A stretch of DNA of 64,000 nucleotides from Stenotrophomonas rhizophila (GTDB lineage: Bacteria; Pseudomonadota; Gammaproteobacteria; Xanthomonadales; Xanthomonadaceae): NCBI RefSeq assembly GCF_003751305.1, contig NZ_RJKV01000002.1, positions 1,178,001-1,242,000 on the forward strand, in the 5' to 3' direction. Positions 18,141 to 28,423 of the stretch are shown here, piece by piece; position 1 is the stretch's first letter, and the number at the start of each line of letters is the position of its first letter. The position numbers and the translations under genes were made by a program. The notes below the pieces were generated by a model. It saw only the letters and a program-made list of their open reading frames with translations. It made no database searches and was not told the origin of the DNA.

Positions 18141-19240
18141 GTTCCAACAGCTTCGGCAAACTGCTGACCGTCACCACCTTCGGCGAATCGCACGGTCCGG
18201 CGATCGGCTGCGTGGTGGACGGCTGTCCGCCGGGGCTGGAGATCAGCGCCGACGAATTCGCCCATGACCTGCAGCGGCGGGCCACCGGCAAGAGCCGGCA
18301 CACCTCCGCGCGGCGTGAAGCGGATGAGATCGAGATCCTGTCCGGGGTGTACGAGGGCCGCACCACCGGCACCCCGATCGGACTGCTGATCCGCAACACG
18401 GATCAGCGCAGCAAGGATTACACCAACATCGCCCAGCAGTTCCGCCCGGGCCATGCCGACTACAGCTACTGGCAGAAGTACGGCATCCGCGATCCGCGCG
18501 GTGGTGGTCGTTCTTCCGCGCGCGAAACCACCATGCGCGTCGCCGCCGGTGTCATCGCCAAGAAGTGGCTGCTGCAGCGTCATGGCGTCACCGTGCGCGG
18601 CTATCTCTCGCAGCTGGGCGAGATCACCCCGACCGGGTTTGACTGGTCGGCGGTGGAAGACAACCCGTTCTTCTGGCCGGTCGCCGATCAGGTGCCTGCG
18701 CTGGAAAGCTACATGGATGCGCTGCGCAAGTCCGGCGATTCGGTCGGTGCGCGGGTCAACGTGGTGGCTGATGGCGTACCGCCGGGCTGGGGCGAGCCGA
18801 TCTACGGCAAGCTCGATGGCGATCTGGCCGCGGCGCTGATGAGCATCAACGCGGTCAAGGGCGTGGAGATCGGCGACGGCTTTGCCAGTGCCGCGCAGAA
18901 GGGCACCGAACACCGTGACCTGCTCACCCCGCAGGGTTTTGCCAGCAACCATGCCGGCGGCATTCTCGGTGGCATCTCCACCGGCCAGCAGGTCACCGCC
19001 TCGATCGTGCTCAAGCCAACCTCCAGCCTGCGCCTGCCCGGTGCAACGGTGGACGCCAGCGGTGCCTCGGTCGAGGTGATCACCACCGGCCGTCACGATC
19101 CGTGCGTAGGCATCCGCGCCGCCCCGATCGCCGAGGCGATGATGGCGCTGGTGCTGATGGACCAGGCGCTGCGCCACCGCGCCCAGTGCGGCGATGTCGG
19201 CGAGATCACGCCACGTATTCCGGGCACGATCGATGGCTGA
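18137..19240 (+). CDS. aroC: Chorismate synthase
   Basis: This catalyses the last shikimate-pathway step, 5-enolpyruvylshikimate-3-phosphate to chorismate, using reduced FMN. The 367 residues carry all three family signatures: [35 protein letters not shown] and [20 protein letters not shown] at 18137 overlaps the prmB stop (GTGA). It feeds the tryptophan genes further along the same strand. The next gene starts inside its last codons. Confidence 0.97.
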   Translation: MSSNSFGKLLTVTTFGESHGPAIGCVVDGCPPGLEISADEFAHDLQRRATGKSRHTSARREADEIEILSGVYEGRTTGTPIGLLIRNTDQRSKDYTNIAQQFRPGHADYSYWQKYGIRDPRGGGRSSARETTMRVAAGVIAKKWLLQRHGVTVRGYLSQLGEITPTGFDWSAVEDNPFFWPVADQVPALESYMDALRKSGDSVGARVNVVADGVPPGWGEPIYGKLDGDLAAALMSINAVKGVEIGDGFASAAQKGTEHRDLLTPQGFASNHAGGILGGISTGQQVTASIVLKPTSSLRLPGATVDASGASVEVITTGRHDPCVGIRAAPIAEAMMALVLMDQALRHRAQCGDVGEITPRIPGTIDG

Positions 19241-20288
19241 TCGGCGCCCCAAGGTCTGGGTCAGCCAGCCCCTGTTCGACGATGTCGTGGAACAGCTCGG
19301 GCAGCATTTCGACCTGACCATGACCGGCGACGTCACCCGCTATACGCCGCAGAAACTGGCCGAACAGCTGGCCCACGTCGACGGCGCGCTGATCACCCTC
19401 AACGAACGCATCGGTGCGGCCGAGATCGCCAACGCGCCGCAGCTGCGCGCGATCGCCAACGTCGGTGTGGGCTACAACAACCTGGATATCGACGCGCTCA
19501 GCGCCGCCGGCATCCTGGCCAGCAATACGCCGGACGTGCTGACCGAAACCACCGCCGATCTCGGCTTCGCGCTGTTGATGGCCACCGCCCGCCGCATCAC
19601 CGAATCCGAGCGCTGGCTGCGTGACGGACAGTGGGGGCAATGGTCGTTCCAGACCATGCTCGGTGCGGACATCCACGGCAGCACGCTGGGCATCCTCGGC
19701 ATGGGCCGCATCGGCCAGGGCATCGCCCGTCGCGGTGCGCACGGCTTCGGCATGCGCGTGCTGTACCACAACCGTTCGCAGCTGCCCGAGGCCACCGAGG
19801 CCGAGGTCGGCGCGCAGTATGTGGACCTGGATACCCTGCTGGCGCAGGCCGATCACCTTGTGCTGGTACTGCCTTACAACGCCGCCTCGCACCACATCAT
19901 CGATGCCGATGCACTGGCGAAGATGAAGCCAACCGCCACGCTGATCAACATCGCCCGCGGCGGCATCGTGGATGAGATCGCGCTCGCCGATGCCCTGGCC
20001 AACGGCCGCCTCGCCGCGGCCGGGCTGGATGTGTTCGAAGGCGAGCCGACGGTGCGCCCGGAGCTGCTGGCCCTGCGCAACATCGTGCTGACCCCGCATA
20101 TCGGCAGCGCCAGCCAGGCCACACGCCGCGCGATGGTGCAGCTGGCCGTGGACAACCTGACCGCCGCACTGGGGCAGGGCCCGGATGCCGGCCACCCACC
20201 GAGTGCGATCAACGCCGACGCCGTCGCTGCCGTGAAAACCGGCGGCGCGAGCGTTGGCGGCAAAAAAATCGACGACGCAAAACGATAG
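19233..20288 (+). CDS. D-2-hydroxyacid dehydrogenase (glyoxylate/hydroxypyruvate reductase type)
   Basis: This is a cytosolic NAD(P)H-dependent reductase of 2-oxoacids. The 351 residues show the dinucleotide motif [13 protein letters not shown] and the three catalytic residues of the family: Arg in [10 protein letters not shown], Glu in FEGEP and His in TPHIGSAS. It resembles glyoxylate/hydroxypyruvate or 2-ketogluconate reductases more than PdxB or SerA, but the substrate is not certain. ATG at 19233 overlaps the aroC stop by 8 bases, so it belongs to the prmB-aroC operon. The C-terminus is extended and low-complexity. Confidence 0.93.
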   Translation: MADRRPKVWVSQPLFDDVVEQLGQHFDLTMTGDVTRYTPQKLAEQLAHVDGALITLNERIGAAEIANAPQLRAIANVGVGYNNLDIDALSAAGILASNTPDVLTETTADLGFALLMATARRITESERWLRDGQWGQWSFQTMLGADIHGSTLGILGMGRIGQGIARRGAHGFGMRVLYHNRSQLPEATEAEVGAQYVDLDTLLAQADHLVLVLPYNAASHHIIDADALAKMKPTATLINIARGGIVDEIALADALANGRLAAAGLDVFEGEPTVRPELLALRNIVLTPHIGSASQATRRAMVQLAVDNLTAALGQGPDAGHPPSAINADAVAAVKTGGASVGGKKIDDAKR

Positions 20289-20325
20289 GGAACCGCGCTG
20301 GCCAACAGGCGAGGTTCCCGAACCG

Positions 20326-20432
20326 GTAGGTACCGACCGATGGTCGGCACATATCTCCAAGGCACGGCAGGTACCGATCGTTGGTCGGTACACATCCCCA
20401 ACGCACGTTACGTATCGGCCACGGGTCGGTAC
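20326..20432. repeat. Array of three related hairpins (GTAG type)
   Basis: Three hairpins with stems near TACCGACC / GGTCGGTA follow one another (20326-20350, 20370-20391, 20412-20432) between the hydroxyacid dehydrogenase and asd. Only the first carries a clear GTAG. All lie in the presumed asd leader or promoter region, just upstream of its ribosome site. Confidence 0.7.
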
Positions 20433-20449
20433 ACCCAACAGAGGTTCTC

Positions 20450-21475
20450 ATGAGCAATCCAGATCGTCGTTTCCACGTCGCCGTCGTCGGTGCCACCGGT
20501 GCTGTCGGCGAAACCATGCTGGCCATCCTGGCTGAGCGCAACTTTCCGATCGCCACGCTGAGCCTGCTCGCGTCCTCGCGTTCGGCCGGTGGCGAGATCG
20601 AGTACCAGGGCGAAAAGATCAAGGTCCAGGACCTGGGCACCTTCGATCCGAGCGGCGTGGACATCGCGCTGTTCTCCGCCGGTGGCAGCGTCTCCAAGGA
20701 GTTCGGCCCCAAGTTCGCCGCCGCCGGTGCGGTGGTGATCGACAACTCCTCGGCCTTCCGTTACGACGATGACGTGCCGCTGGTCGTCTCCGAAGTGAAC
20801 CCGGAAGCGTTGAAGAACCGCCCGCGCGGCATCATCGCCAATCCGAACTGCTCGACCATGCAGATGCTGGTCGCACTCGCGCCGCTGCATCGCCAGTACG
20901 GCATCGAGCGCATCAACGTGGCCACCTACCAGTCGGTGTCCGGCGGCGGTCGCTCGGCGCTGGAAGAACTCGGCAAGCAGACCGGCCAGCTGCTCAGCTT
21001 CCAGGAAATCGATCCGCAGCGCTTCCCGGTGCAGATCGCGTTCAACCTGATCCCGCACATCGATGATTTCCTGGAGAACGGCTTCACCAAGGAAGAAATG
21101 AAGCTGGTCTGGGAAACCCGCAAGATCCTGGGCGATGACAGCATCCTGGTGAACCCGACCGCCGTGCGCGTGCCCGTGTTCTATGGTCACTCCGAAGCGG
21201 TCACCATCGAAACCCGCGACAAGGTCACCCCGGACGCCGCGCGTGAGCTGCTGGCACGTTCGCCGGGCGTGGAAGTGGTCGACAAGCATGAAGCCGGTGG
21301 CTATCCGACGCCGGTCACCCATGCCTCGGGTACCGATGCGGTGTATGTCGGCCGCATCCGCGAGGATCTGTCGCACCCGCGCGGCCTGAACCTGTGGATC
21401 GTCTCGGACAACATCCGCAAGGGTGCTGCCCTCAATGCCGTGCAGCTGGCCGAGCTGGTCGCCGCCGAAGGCTGA
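20450..21475 (+). CDS. asd: Aspartate-semialdehyde dehydrogenase
   Basis: This converts aspartyl phosphate to aspartate semialdehyde, the branch point to lysine, diaminopimelate, threonine and methionine. The 341 residues have the NADP site VVGATGAVGETML, the catalytic cysteine in NPNCSTMQM and EIDPQRFPVQIAFNLIPHID typical of the USG-1/archaeal-like class. ATG at 20450 has AGAGG 6 nt upstream, which fixes the start. The asd-fimV-truA-trpF order is conserved in many gammaproteobacteria. Confidence 0.97.
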   Translation: MSNPDRRFHVAVVGATGAVGETMLAILAERNFPIATLSLLASSRSAGGEIEYQGEKIKVQDLGTFDPSGVDIALFSAGGSVSKEFGPKFAAAGAVVIDNSSAFRYDDDVPLVVSEVNPEALKNRPRGIIANPNCSTMQMLVALAPLHRQYGIERINVATYQSVSGGGRSALEELGKQTGQLLSFQEIDPQRFPVQIAFNLIPHIDDFLENGFTKEEMKLVWETRKILGDDSILVNPTAVRVPVFYGHSEAVTIETRDKVTPDAARELLARSPGVEVVDKHEAGGYPTPVTHASGTDAVYVGRIREDLSHPRGLNLWIVSDNIRKGAALNAVQLAELVAAEG

Positions 21476-21481
21476 TCGCGC

Positions 21482-21515
21482 GGTGGTCGGCGGCATGGGG
21501 ATGCCGCCGACCACC
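21482..21515. repeat. Perfect 15-bp inverted repeat between asd and fimV
   Basis: The arms GGTGGTCGGCGGCAT and ATGCCGCCGACCACC are separated by GGGG, 6 bases after the asd stop. There is no T tract, so it is more likely an RNA-stabilising or factor-dependent end than an intrinsic terminator. Confidence 0.7.
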
Positions 21516-21550
21516 CGCATCGAAACATCGCCGATCACGGGGGGAGCCGT

Positions 21551-21556
21551 TATATT
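21551..21556 (+). promoter_or_regulatory. Minus-10 box of fimV, possibly leaderless
   Basis: TATATT ends 7 bp before the fimV ATG. If it is the active minus-10, transcription would begin at or next to the A of the start codon and give a leaderless mRNA. The minus-35 match is poor. Confidence 0.4.
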
Positions 21557-21563
21557 GGCCGCC

Positions 21564-23612
21564 ATGAAGAACCGGGTTCCGGGCGCAGTGCGTCCGCTGA
21601 AGTATGTGTCGACGCTGCTGCTGGCCCTGGCCAGCAGTTCCGCCATGGCCCTGGGCCTGGGCGATATCCGGGTGCTGTCCAAACCGGGCCAGCCGTTGCT
21701 GGCCGAGATTCCGGTCATTTCCGCCGATCCGTCCGAACTGGAAAACCTGCGCGTCGCGCTGGCCTCTCCGGCCACCTTCGCCCGGGTCGGGCTGGAGCCG
21801 CCGTCCGGGTTGGTCAGCGAGCTGCAGTTTGAATTGACCCGCAGTGCGCAGGGCCGCGCCGTGGTGCGCGTCAGCAGCCAAGCGCCGGTGGCGACGCCCT
21901 CGTTGAATTTCCTGATCGAAGCCGATTGGGGGCAGGGCCGTCTGGTCCGTGAATATTCCGCCCTGGTGGATGCGCCCAACAGCGCCGCTGCCGTGGCCGA
22001 GCCGGAGATTGTGGCTCCGGCAGGCGCGATGTCCAATGCCATCATCCGCGAGCCTGCGCCGGAGGCGGCAGCCGTCGCTGCGCCGTCGCGCCGTGCTGAA
22101 GCCGCTGCCGCACCGCGGCCGGCCACGCCGCGCCCTGTACAGAGCGCTCCTGCCGGGCCTGTCGCCGCCGATGGCAGCGTCACCGTCCAGCGCGGACAGA
22201 CGCTCTCGCAGATCGCCGGTTCGCTGGCGCGCGAGCAGGGCATCAACCGCGACCAGGCGATGATCGCGCTGCTGCGGGCCAATCCCGAGGCCTTCATCCG
22301 TGGCAACGTGAACCTGCTCAAGCAGGGCGCGGTGCTGCGCACGCCGGGCGCCGAGGGCCTGGCCGGGATCGATGCACAGCAGGCCGCGGCGATCGTGCGC
22401 GAGCACACCGCGCAATGGCGGCAGTCGCGCGCTGCGATTCCGCAGCCCGCCGACAGCGGGGTGGCCGCCGTGCCGTCTCCTGCACCGGCCGCACCGACCG
22501 CTGCTGGCCAGGGCGCACGCCTGGAAATCGCGCCGGCCGTCGCCGCCGGCACCACCGCAGGCACAACCACCGGCACCGCTGCCGGCACCGAGGGCGACAT
22601 GCTGGGTAACGAACAACTGCGTCAGGCCAAGGAAGACGTCGCCACGCGCGATGCCGAGATCCAGGAACTGCGCGAGCGCGTGGCCGAGCTGGAGAAGCTC
22701 AAGGCCCAGCAGCAGTCCCTGATCACGATGAAGGACAACGACCTGGCCGCTGCGCAACAGCGTCTGGAGCAGGCACCCGGGACGCGCGACAGCGCCAGCG
22801 GTGGCTGGTACTGGCTGGGCCTGATCGTATTGCTGCTGGTGGTAGGTGGTTGGGCGCTGGTGCGGCGGCGCAAGCCATCGCCGCTGCCGCCGCTGTCGCG
22901 CGATGGGCTCGATGGCACCGCATCGGCGGCTGCCGTGCCGGCCGCTGACTATGTGGACGAACTGGCCGAGCAGCGCGATGACACACACCGCGCACCCGAC
23001 GAAGAGGCCATTGCAGAGGCCGACGTCTATGCCGGGCTGCGCCGCGAGCCGGTCTTCTCGCTCGCGCCTTCCCCGCACGATGCCGAACCGCACGATCCGC
23101 TCGATGATCCTCGCTGGAGTGCCACCGCGACCGACGACGCACCGGTGCTGCCGGAGGTCGAGGCGACGGCTGCCTCCGCTTACGGCATCGAGGCTGATGC
23201 GCAGCACGTGAACGTGGATGAGGCGCTGTTCCACGAGCCGGCGCCGCTGATCGAGCCGCCGGCCCATGCGCTGGAAGCCGCCGCGCAGCCGTCGTTCCGC
23301 GGCGTGTTCGAATTCCCCGATGAAACCGCGACTGCCGAACGCGCGGCAGACGCAAGCGATGACAGCATCGGTGCCGATGTTGAGCCGTTGATGGCCGTCC
23401 ATGACGACACCACCGACGGTGCAGACCCGGTCGCCGACAACGCACCGGTCGCGCCGATCGGCAGCCCCGGTCGTGATCGACTGGAACTGGCCATCGCCTA
23501 CCTGGACCTCGGCGATGCCGAGACCGCCCGCACCCTGCTGCAGGAAGTGGCGGTGGGCGCCGACCCGCACAGTCAGGCCGAAGCGCGCGAACTGCTGGCG
23601 CGACTGGGATGA
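21564..23612 (+). CDS. fimV: FimV/HubP-like polar landmark protein
   Basis: FimV organises the cell pole and type IV pilus machinery and binds peptidoglycan. The 682 residues have the expected order: a signal peptide ending in AMA before LGLGDI, the FimV N-terminal domain with VLSKPGQPLLAEIPV, a LysM motif (about 205-262), a coiled coil (about 350-400), one transmembrane helix (about 413-433), an acidic cytoplasmic region and the C-terminal FimV TPR motif with LELAIAYLDLGDAETARTLL. The length is shorter than the 900-plus residues in Pseudomonas. Its stop overlaps the next gene (ATGA). Confidence 0.94.
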   Translation: MKNRVPGAVRPLKYVSTLLLALASSSAMALGLGDIRVLSKPGQPLLAEIPVISADPSELENLRVALASPATFARVGLEPPSGLVSELQFELTRSAQGRAVVRVSSQAPVATPSLNFLIEADWGQGRLVREYSALVDAPNSAAAVAEPEIVAPAGAMSNAIIREPAPEAAAVAAPSRRAEAAAAPRPATPRPVQSAPAGPVAADGSVTVQRGQTLSQIAGSLAREQGINRDQAMIALLRANPEAFIRGNVNLLKQGAVLRTPGAEGLAGIDAQQAAAIVREHTAQWRQSRAAIPQPADSGVAAVPSPAPAAPTAAGQGARLEIAPAVAAGTTAGTTTGTAAGTEGDMLGNEQLRQAKEDVATRDAEIQELRERVAELEKLKAQQQSLITMKDNDLAAAQQRLEQAPGTRDSASGGWYWLGLIVLLLVVGGWALVRRRKPSPLPPLSRDGLDGTASAAAVPAADYVDELAEQRDDTHRAPDEEAIAEADVYAGLRREPVFSLAPSPHDAEPHDPLDDPRWSATATDDAPVLPEVEATAASAYGIEADAQHVNVDEALFHEPAPLIEPPAHALEAAAQPSFRGVFEFPDETATAERAADASDDSIGADVEPLMAVHDDTTDGADPVADNAPVAPIGSPGRDRLELAIAYLDLGDAETARTLLQEVAVGADPHSQAEARELLARLG

Positions 23613-23992
23613 GCGACGCCCGGCCGATAGCAGCGCGGGAACGCCGCCTGGACTATGTCGAGTTCGCCTCGCGTGATCCTGCCGTCAGCCGTCGTTTCTT
23701 CGAGCAGGTGTTCGGCTGGTCATTCGTGGATTACGGCCCGGATTACACCGCGTTCGACGATGGCCGTTTCCAGGGCGGTTTCTTCCGTGCGGAGCCGCAG
23801 ACCGCTTCGGCGGGTGGCGCGCCGCTGCTGGTGATCTACGCCGATGATCTGCAGCCCATGCTCGAGGCCGTGGTGGCCCAGGGCGGACAGATCATCAAAC
23901 CTGTGTTCGCCTTCCCCGGCGGCAGCCGGTTCCAGTTCGTGGAGCCTGGCGGCAACGAGCTGGCCGTCTGGTCCGAACGCGACGCTGCGTGA
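23609..23992 (+). CDS. VOC-family (glyoxalase fold) protein
   Basis: This is a 127-residue single-domain protein of the vicinal oxygen chelate fold. It has [10 protein letters not shown] near residue 30, a middle beta region and the closing block [16 protein letters not shown]. The metal-ligand pattern is incomplete, so the reaction cannot be named. It is translationally coupled to fimV (ATGA) and ends at a small GC hairpin with a T4 tract. Its link to FimV is position only. Confidence 0.85.
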   Translation: MSDARPIAARERRLDYVEFASRDPAVSRRFFEQVFGWSFVDYGPDYTAFDDGRFQGGFFRAEPQTASAGGAPLLVIYADDLQPMLEAVVAQGGQIIKPVFAFPGGSRFQFVEPGGNELAVWSERDAA

Positions 23993-24000
23993 TGCAATAC

Positions 24001-24020
24001 CCGGCGCCTGCGCCGGTTTT
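24001..24020 (+). terminator. Small intrinsic terminator
   Basis: The stem CCGGCG-CCTG-CGCCGG is followed by TTTT, 8 bases after the VOC gene stop and upstream of the truA ribosome site. It may be partial, since truA has no obvious separate promoter. Confidence 0.65.
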
Positions 24021-24042
24021 CCCGACAACACAGAGGTTCACC

Positions 24043-24816
24043 ATGCGCTACGCACTGGGCGTGGAATACGACGGCAGCGAATTCAAGGGCTGGCAGCAGC
24101 TGGGCGAGAGTGGCTGCCCGAGCGTGCAGGCCAGCCTGCAGGATGCGCTGTCCTCGGTGGCCAATGCGCCGATCCAGGTGGTGTGTGCCGGGCGTACCGA
24201 TGCCGGCGTACACGGCGAGTGCCAGGTCGTGCATTTCGATACGGAGGTCGTGCGCGATCCGCGCAGCTGGATGCTGGGCACCACCACGCGCCTGCCGCGC
24301 TCGATCGCCGTGCGCTGGTGCGTACCGGTGGCCGACGAGTTCCATGCGCGCTTCGCCGCGCGCGCGCGCCGCTACCGCTATCGTCTGCTCAACCGTCAGG
24401 TCCGCCCGGCGCTGTACCGGCAGACCCTGAGCTGGGAGCGCCGGCCGCTGGATGCCGAACTGATGCACGCGGCCGGGCAGGCCCTGTTGGGCGAGAACGA
24501 CTTCAGCGCCTTCCGCAGCGTGCAGTGCGAGGCCCTGCATGCGCGCCGGCATATGCAATCGCTCTCGGTGACCCGTCAGGGCGAGGTGGTGGAGGTTGCC
24601 GTTCAGGCCAATGCATTCCTTCATCACATGGTGCGCAATATCGTCGGTTCATTGATCCTGGTCGGTTGTGGTGAGCAGCCGGTCGCGTGGATGGGGCAAC
24701 TGCTGGCCGGGCGCGACCGCACCGTGGCCGGCCCGACCGCTCCGCCGCAGGGATTGGTCTTCGTTGGTCCCCTGTACCCCGACAACTGGCAGCTGCCTGC
24801 CGAGGTCACCTTATGA
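24043..24816 (+). CDS. truA: tRNA pseudouridine(38-40) synthase TruA
   Basis: This isomerises uridines 38, 39 and 40 in the anticodon arm of many tRNAs. The 257 residues have the catalytic Asp53 in [17 protein letters not shown] and the C-terminal [13 protein letters not shown] block. ATG at 24043 has CAGAGG at a good distance. In-frame codons upstream overlap a terminator hairpin and are excluded. The stop overlaps the trpF start (ATGA), the usual truA-trpF arrangement. Confidence 0.97.
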   Translation: MRYALGVEYDGSEFKGWQQLGESGCPSVQASLQDALSSVANAPIQVVCAGRTDAGVHGECQVVHFDTEVVRDPRSWMLGTTTRLPRSIAVRWCVPVADEFHARFAARARRYRYRLLNRQVRPALYRQTLSWERRPLDAELMHAAGQALLGENDFSAFRSVQCEALHARRHMQSLSVTRQGEVVEVAVQANAFLHHMVRNIVGSLILVGCGEQPVAWMGQLLAGRDRTVAGPTAPPQGLVFVGPLYPDNWQLPAEVTL

Positions 24817-25469
24817 GCCGCTCCTTCTACCGCACCCGTATCAAGTTCTGCGGCATGACCCGTGCCGGCGATGTGCGCCTGGCCGGCGAGCTCGGCGTGG
24901 ACGCCGTCGGCTTCATCTTCGCCCGCGAGAGCAAGCGCCGGGTCGCCCCCGCCGAGGCGCGCGCCATGCGCCAGGCGATCGCACCGATGGTGGACGTGGT
25001 GGCCCTGTTCCGCGACAACACCAAGGAAGAGGTGCGCGAAGTGCTGCGCACCGTGCGGCCGACCCTGCTGCAGTTCCACGGTGACGAAGACGAATCGTTC
25101 TGCCGCAGCTTCAACATGCCGTACCTGAAGGCCGTGGCGATGGGGGGCAAGGACGAGGTCAACGCCCGCCAGCTGCAGCTGCGTTTTCCCAGCGCGGCCG
25201 GTTTCCTGTTCGACAGCCACGCCCCCGGTGGCGGCGGTGGCACCGGCGTGGCCTTCGACTGGACCCGCCTGCCCACCGGCCTGCACCGGCCGTTCCTGCT
25301 GGCCGGCGGGATCACCCCGGACAACGTGTTCGACGCGATCGTGGCCACGCTGCCGTGGGGTGTGGATGTGTCCAGTGGCATCGAATCAGAACCTGGCATC
25401 AAGGACGGCTACAAGATGCGCAAGTTCGTCGAAGAAGTGCGTCGCGCGGACTGCCACGAAGCGGATTGA
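24813..25469 (+). CDS. trpF: Phosphoribosylanthranilate isomerase
   Basis: This is the third step of tryptophan synthesis from anthranilate, isomerising PRA to CdRP. The 218-residue TIM barrel shows [11 protein letters not shown] with the catalytic cysteine, [22 protein letters not shown] with the catalytic aspartate, and [11 protein letters not shown] and VDVSSGIE for phosphate binding. It is translationally coupled to truA. A GTAG hairpin follows, then the convergent LysR gene. Confidence 0.97.
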   Translation: MSRSFYRTRIKFCGMTRAGDVRLAGELGVDAVGFIFARESKRRVAPAEARAMRQAIAPMVDVVALFRDNTKEEVREVLRTVRPTLLQFHGDEDESFCRSFNMPYLKAVAMGGKDEVNARQLQLRFPSAAGFLFDSHAPGGGGGTGVAFDWTRLPTGLHRPFLLAGGITPDNVFDAIVATLPWGVDVSSGIESEPGIKDGYKMRKFVEEVRRADCHEAD

Positions 25470-25485
25470 TCCGCAGGCCCCACGT

Positions 25486-25510
25486 GTAGGCCACGACCGT
25501 TGGTCGTGGC
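25486..25510. repeat. GTAG palindromic repeat (SMAG-like)
   Basis: GTAG is followed by a hairpin GCCACGACC / GGTCGTGGC. It sits in the 45-bp gap between the convergent trpF and LysR genes and probably serves as their common 3' structure. Confidence 0.75.
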
Positions 25511-25514
25511 GGCG

Positions 25515-26405
25515 TCATCCCGCCAGCTGCGCCGTCAGCCACGCGGCCAGCGCATCGACCCGCGGATCGGCCGCACCCTCCGGCGTCGCCAGTACCCAGA
25601 ACCCCCCGGTGGCCCCGAAGCCCCACGGGGCCAGCAGCCGGCCGGCGGCCAGCTCATCGGCCACCAGCGGCTCCGGTGCGATCGCCACGCCCAGTCCGGC
25701 TACCGCTGCTTCCAGCAGGTAATACAGATGCTCGAAGCCACTGCCCAGCTGCAGCTGGGCCGGCTCCAGCCCATGCGACAGTGCCCAGGCCGGCCACGCC
25801 TGCGGGCGTGAGGTCGTATGCAGCAGCGATTCGCCCAACAAGGAGGAGGGCGGCTGATGCGCCAGCCGCGCCGCGGCCGGGTGCTGCGGACTCACCACCA
25901 CGCCCACCCGCTCTGGCGCCAGTTCGCGCACCTGCCAGCCGCGTGGCCACGGCGGCTGGGCGAGCAGCAGGACCGCATCCAGGCCCTGCTGCTCGGCGGT
26001 GAAGCTCCCGTCCTGGGCGGACCAATGCAGCGGCAGCTGGGGCAGGGCGCTCTGCAGCGCCTGCAGACGGGGAATCATCCAGCGCGCCAGGATGCTGCCG
26101 CTGCAGCCGAGCACCAACGCTTCGGGCCGCTGTTGCCGCTTGAGCGCCACCACCGCCTCGCGGATCTGGTCGAAGGCGCCTGTGCAGGCGGCCTGCAGAT
26201 CCTCACCAGCGCGGGTCAGGCGCAGCCCACGCCCTTCGCGCTGGAACAGCACGACACCCAGGTGCTCCTCCAGCAGGCGCAGTTGGCGGCTGATCGCGCC
26301 ATGGGTGACATGCAGTGCCTCCGCCGCACGGCCAACCCCGCCCAGCCGGGCCGCCGCTTCAAAGCTGCGCAGCGCATTGAGCGGGGGCAGCGGTCCGTCG
26401 GTCAT
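25515..26405 (-). CDS. LysR-family regulator, probable activator of trpBA
   Basis: This is a 296-residue LysR-type DNA-binding protein. The N-terminal helix-turn-helix covers about residues 8-65 (LNALRSFEAAARLGGVGRAAEALHV, written in parts LNALRSFEAA and RAAEALHVTHGAISRQL). A periplasmic-binding-like effector domain follows. It reads divergently from trpB across 95 bp, the same arrangement as TrpI of Pseudomonas, which activates trpBA with indoleglycerol phosphate. By position and the GcvA/TrpI-like N-terminus a TrpI role is likely but not proven. Confidence 0.88.
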   Translation of the reverse strand: MTDGPLPPLNALRSFEAAARLGGVGRAAEALHVTHGAISRQLRLLEEHLGVVLFQREGRGLRLTRAGEDLQAACTGAFDQIREAVVALKRQQRPEALVLGCSGSILARWMIPRLQALQSALPQLPLHWSAQDGSFTAEQQGLDAVLLLAQPPWPRGWQVRELAPERVGVVVSPQHPAAARLAHQPPSSLLGESLLHTTSRPQAWPAWALSHGLEPAQLQLGSGFEHLYYLLEAAVAGLGVAIAPEPLVADELAAGRLLAPWGFGATGGFWVLATPEGAADPRVDALAAWLTAQLAG

Positions 26406-26446
26406 GTGAGTTTTCCTGACAGGTCGTGGGAGATATTATCGATATT

Positions 26447-26460
26447 CCTGTCATGACAGG
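26447..26460. promoter_or_regulatory. Palindromic operator candidate between LysR gene and trpB
   Basis: A perfect palindrome CCTGTCATGACAGG lies 40 bp before the trpB start, with a related imperfect site CCTGACAGG at 26415-26423 near the LysR start codon. A LysR activator would be expected to bind here. A weak TTAAAT minus-10 for trpB follows at 26465-26470. Confidence 0.55.
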
Positions 26461-26500
26461 TGCGTTAAATTGGCAGCCTGTCTCCACCGGCTGTCGCGCT

Positions 26501-27723
<1,223 letters not shown>

Positions 27724-27727
<4 letters not shown>

Positions 27728-28422
27728 ATCCGCTGCTGCGCCAGGGAAGTGCGCTGCTGATGGTGGTCGGCCTGACCGGATGTACGCCTCCGGACCCGCC
27801 GGTGCTGCCCGCGCCGGCCGCACCGGTCGGTGCAGTGGCGCCGGCGCGCGAGTCGGCCAGCAATGACGATGACATCGCCAACCGCCCGATCGAGGACGCG
27901 CCGGAGCCGCCCAAGGCTGCCGATCTGCCCGCTGCGGATGACACTGCGCCGTCGGTGGTCTCGGTCGCGCTGGATCATGCCGGCGATGTGCTCATCGGGC
28001 AGCGCTTCACCGAGCTCGCCGCCGATGGCCCGTGGCATTCGGCCGGCCTGAGCGAAGGCGAGCCCAACGGCGCCTGCGAGTACTACGAGCGTGGCAACCT
28101 GCCCGAAGGCGTGTCGATGATGGTCGAGGACGACCACGTGCAGCGCTTCGAGCTGGCCCCGATCGAGGAGTCCTACGAGGCGATCACCCAGCCGGGGCCG
28201 TTCGGGCTGCGCCTCGGCATGACGTTGGATGAGGCGCTCAAGCGCCTGCCGACCGGCAGCACCCGCGCGCCGCATGCCTATGACCCGGAAACGGGCGAAT
28301 ACCTGACCTGGCAGGACCCCGGTTCGGATCTGGCGATCCGGCTGGAGATCTTCGACGGGGTGATATCGAAGCTGTACTGGGGCGCCAGTGGCGCCGTTGA
28401 ACTGATTGAAGGATGTGCCTGA
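27724..28422 (+). CDS. Putative lipoprotein encoded between trpB and trpA
   Basis: This 232-residue protein of unknown function has a lipoprotein signal: a short hydrophobic stretch [11 protein letters not shown] with a plausible lipobox and Cys20 as the acylated residue. A Pro/Ala-rich, acidic linker (about 22-75) follows, then a folded C-terminal domain with [17 protein letters not shown] and [18 protein letters not shown] do not recognise the family. GTG at 27724 overlaps the trpB stop by 4 bases, and trpA starts one base after its stop, so it is a true operon member. Its placement in the tryptophan operon suggests co-expression but no known role in the pathway. Confidence 0.8.
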
Positions 28423-28423
28423 G

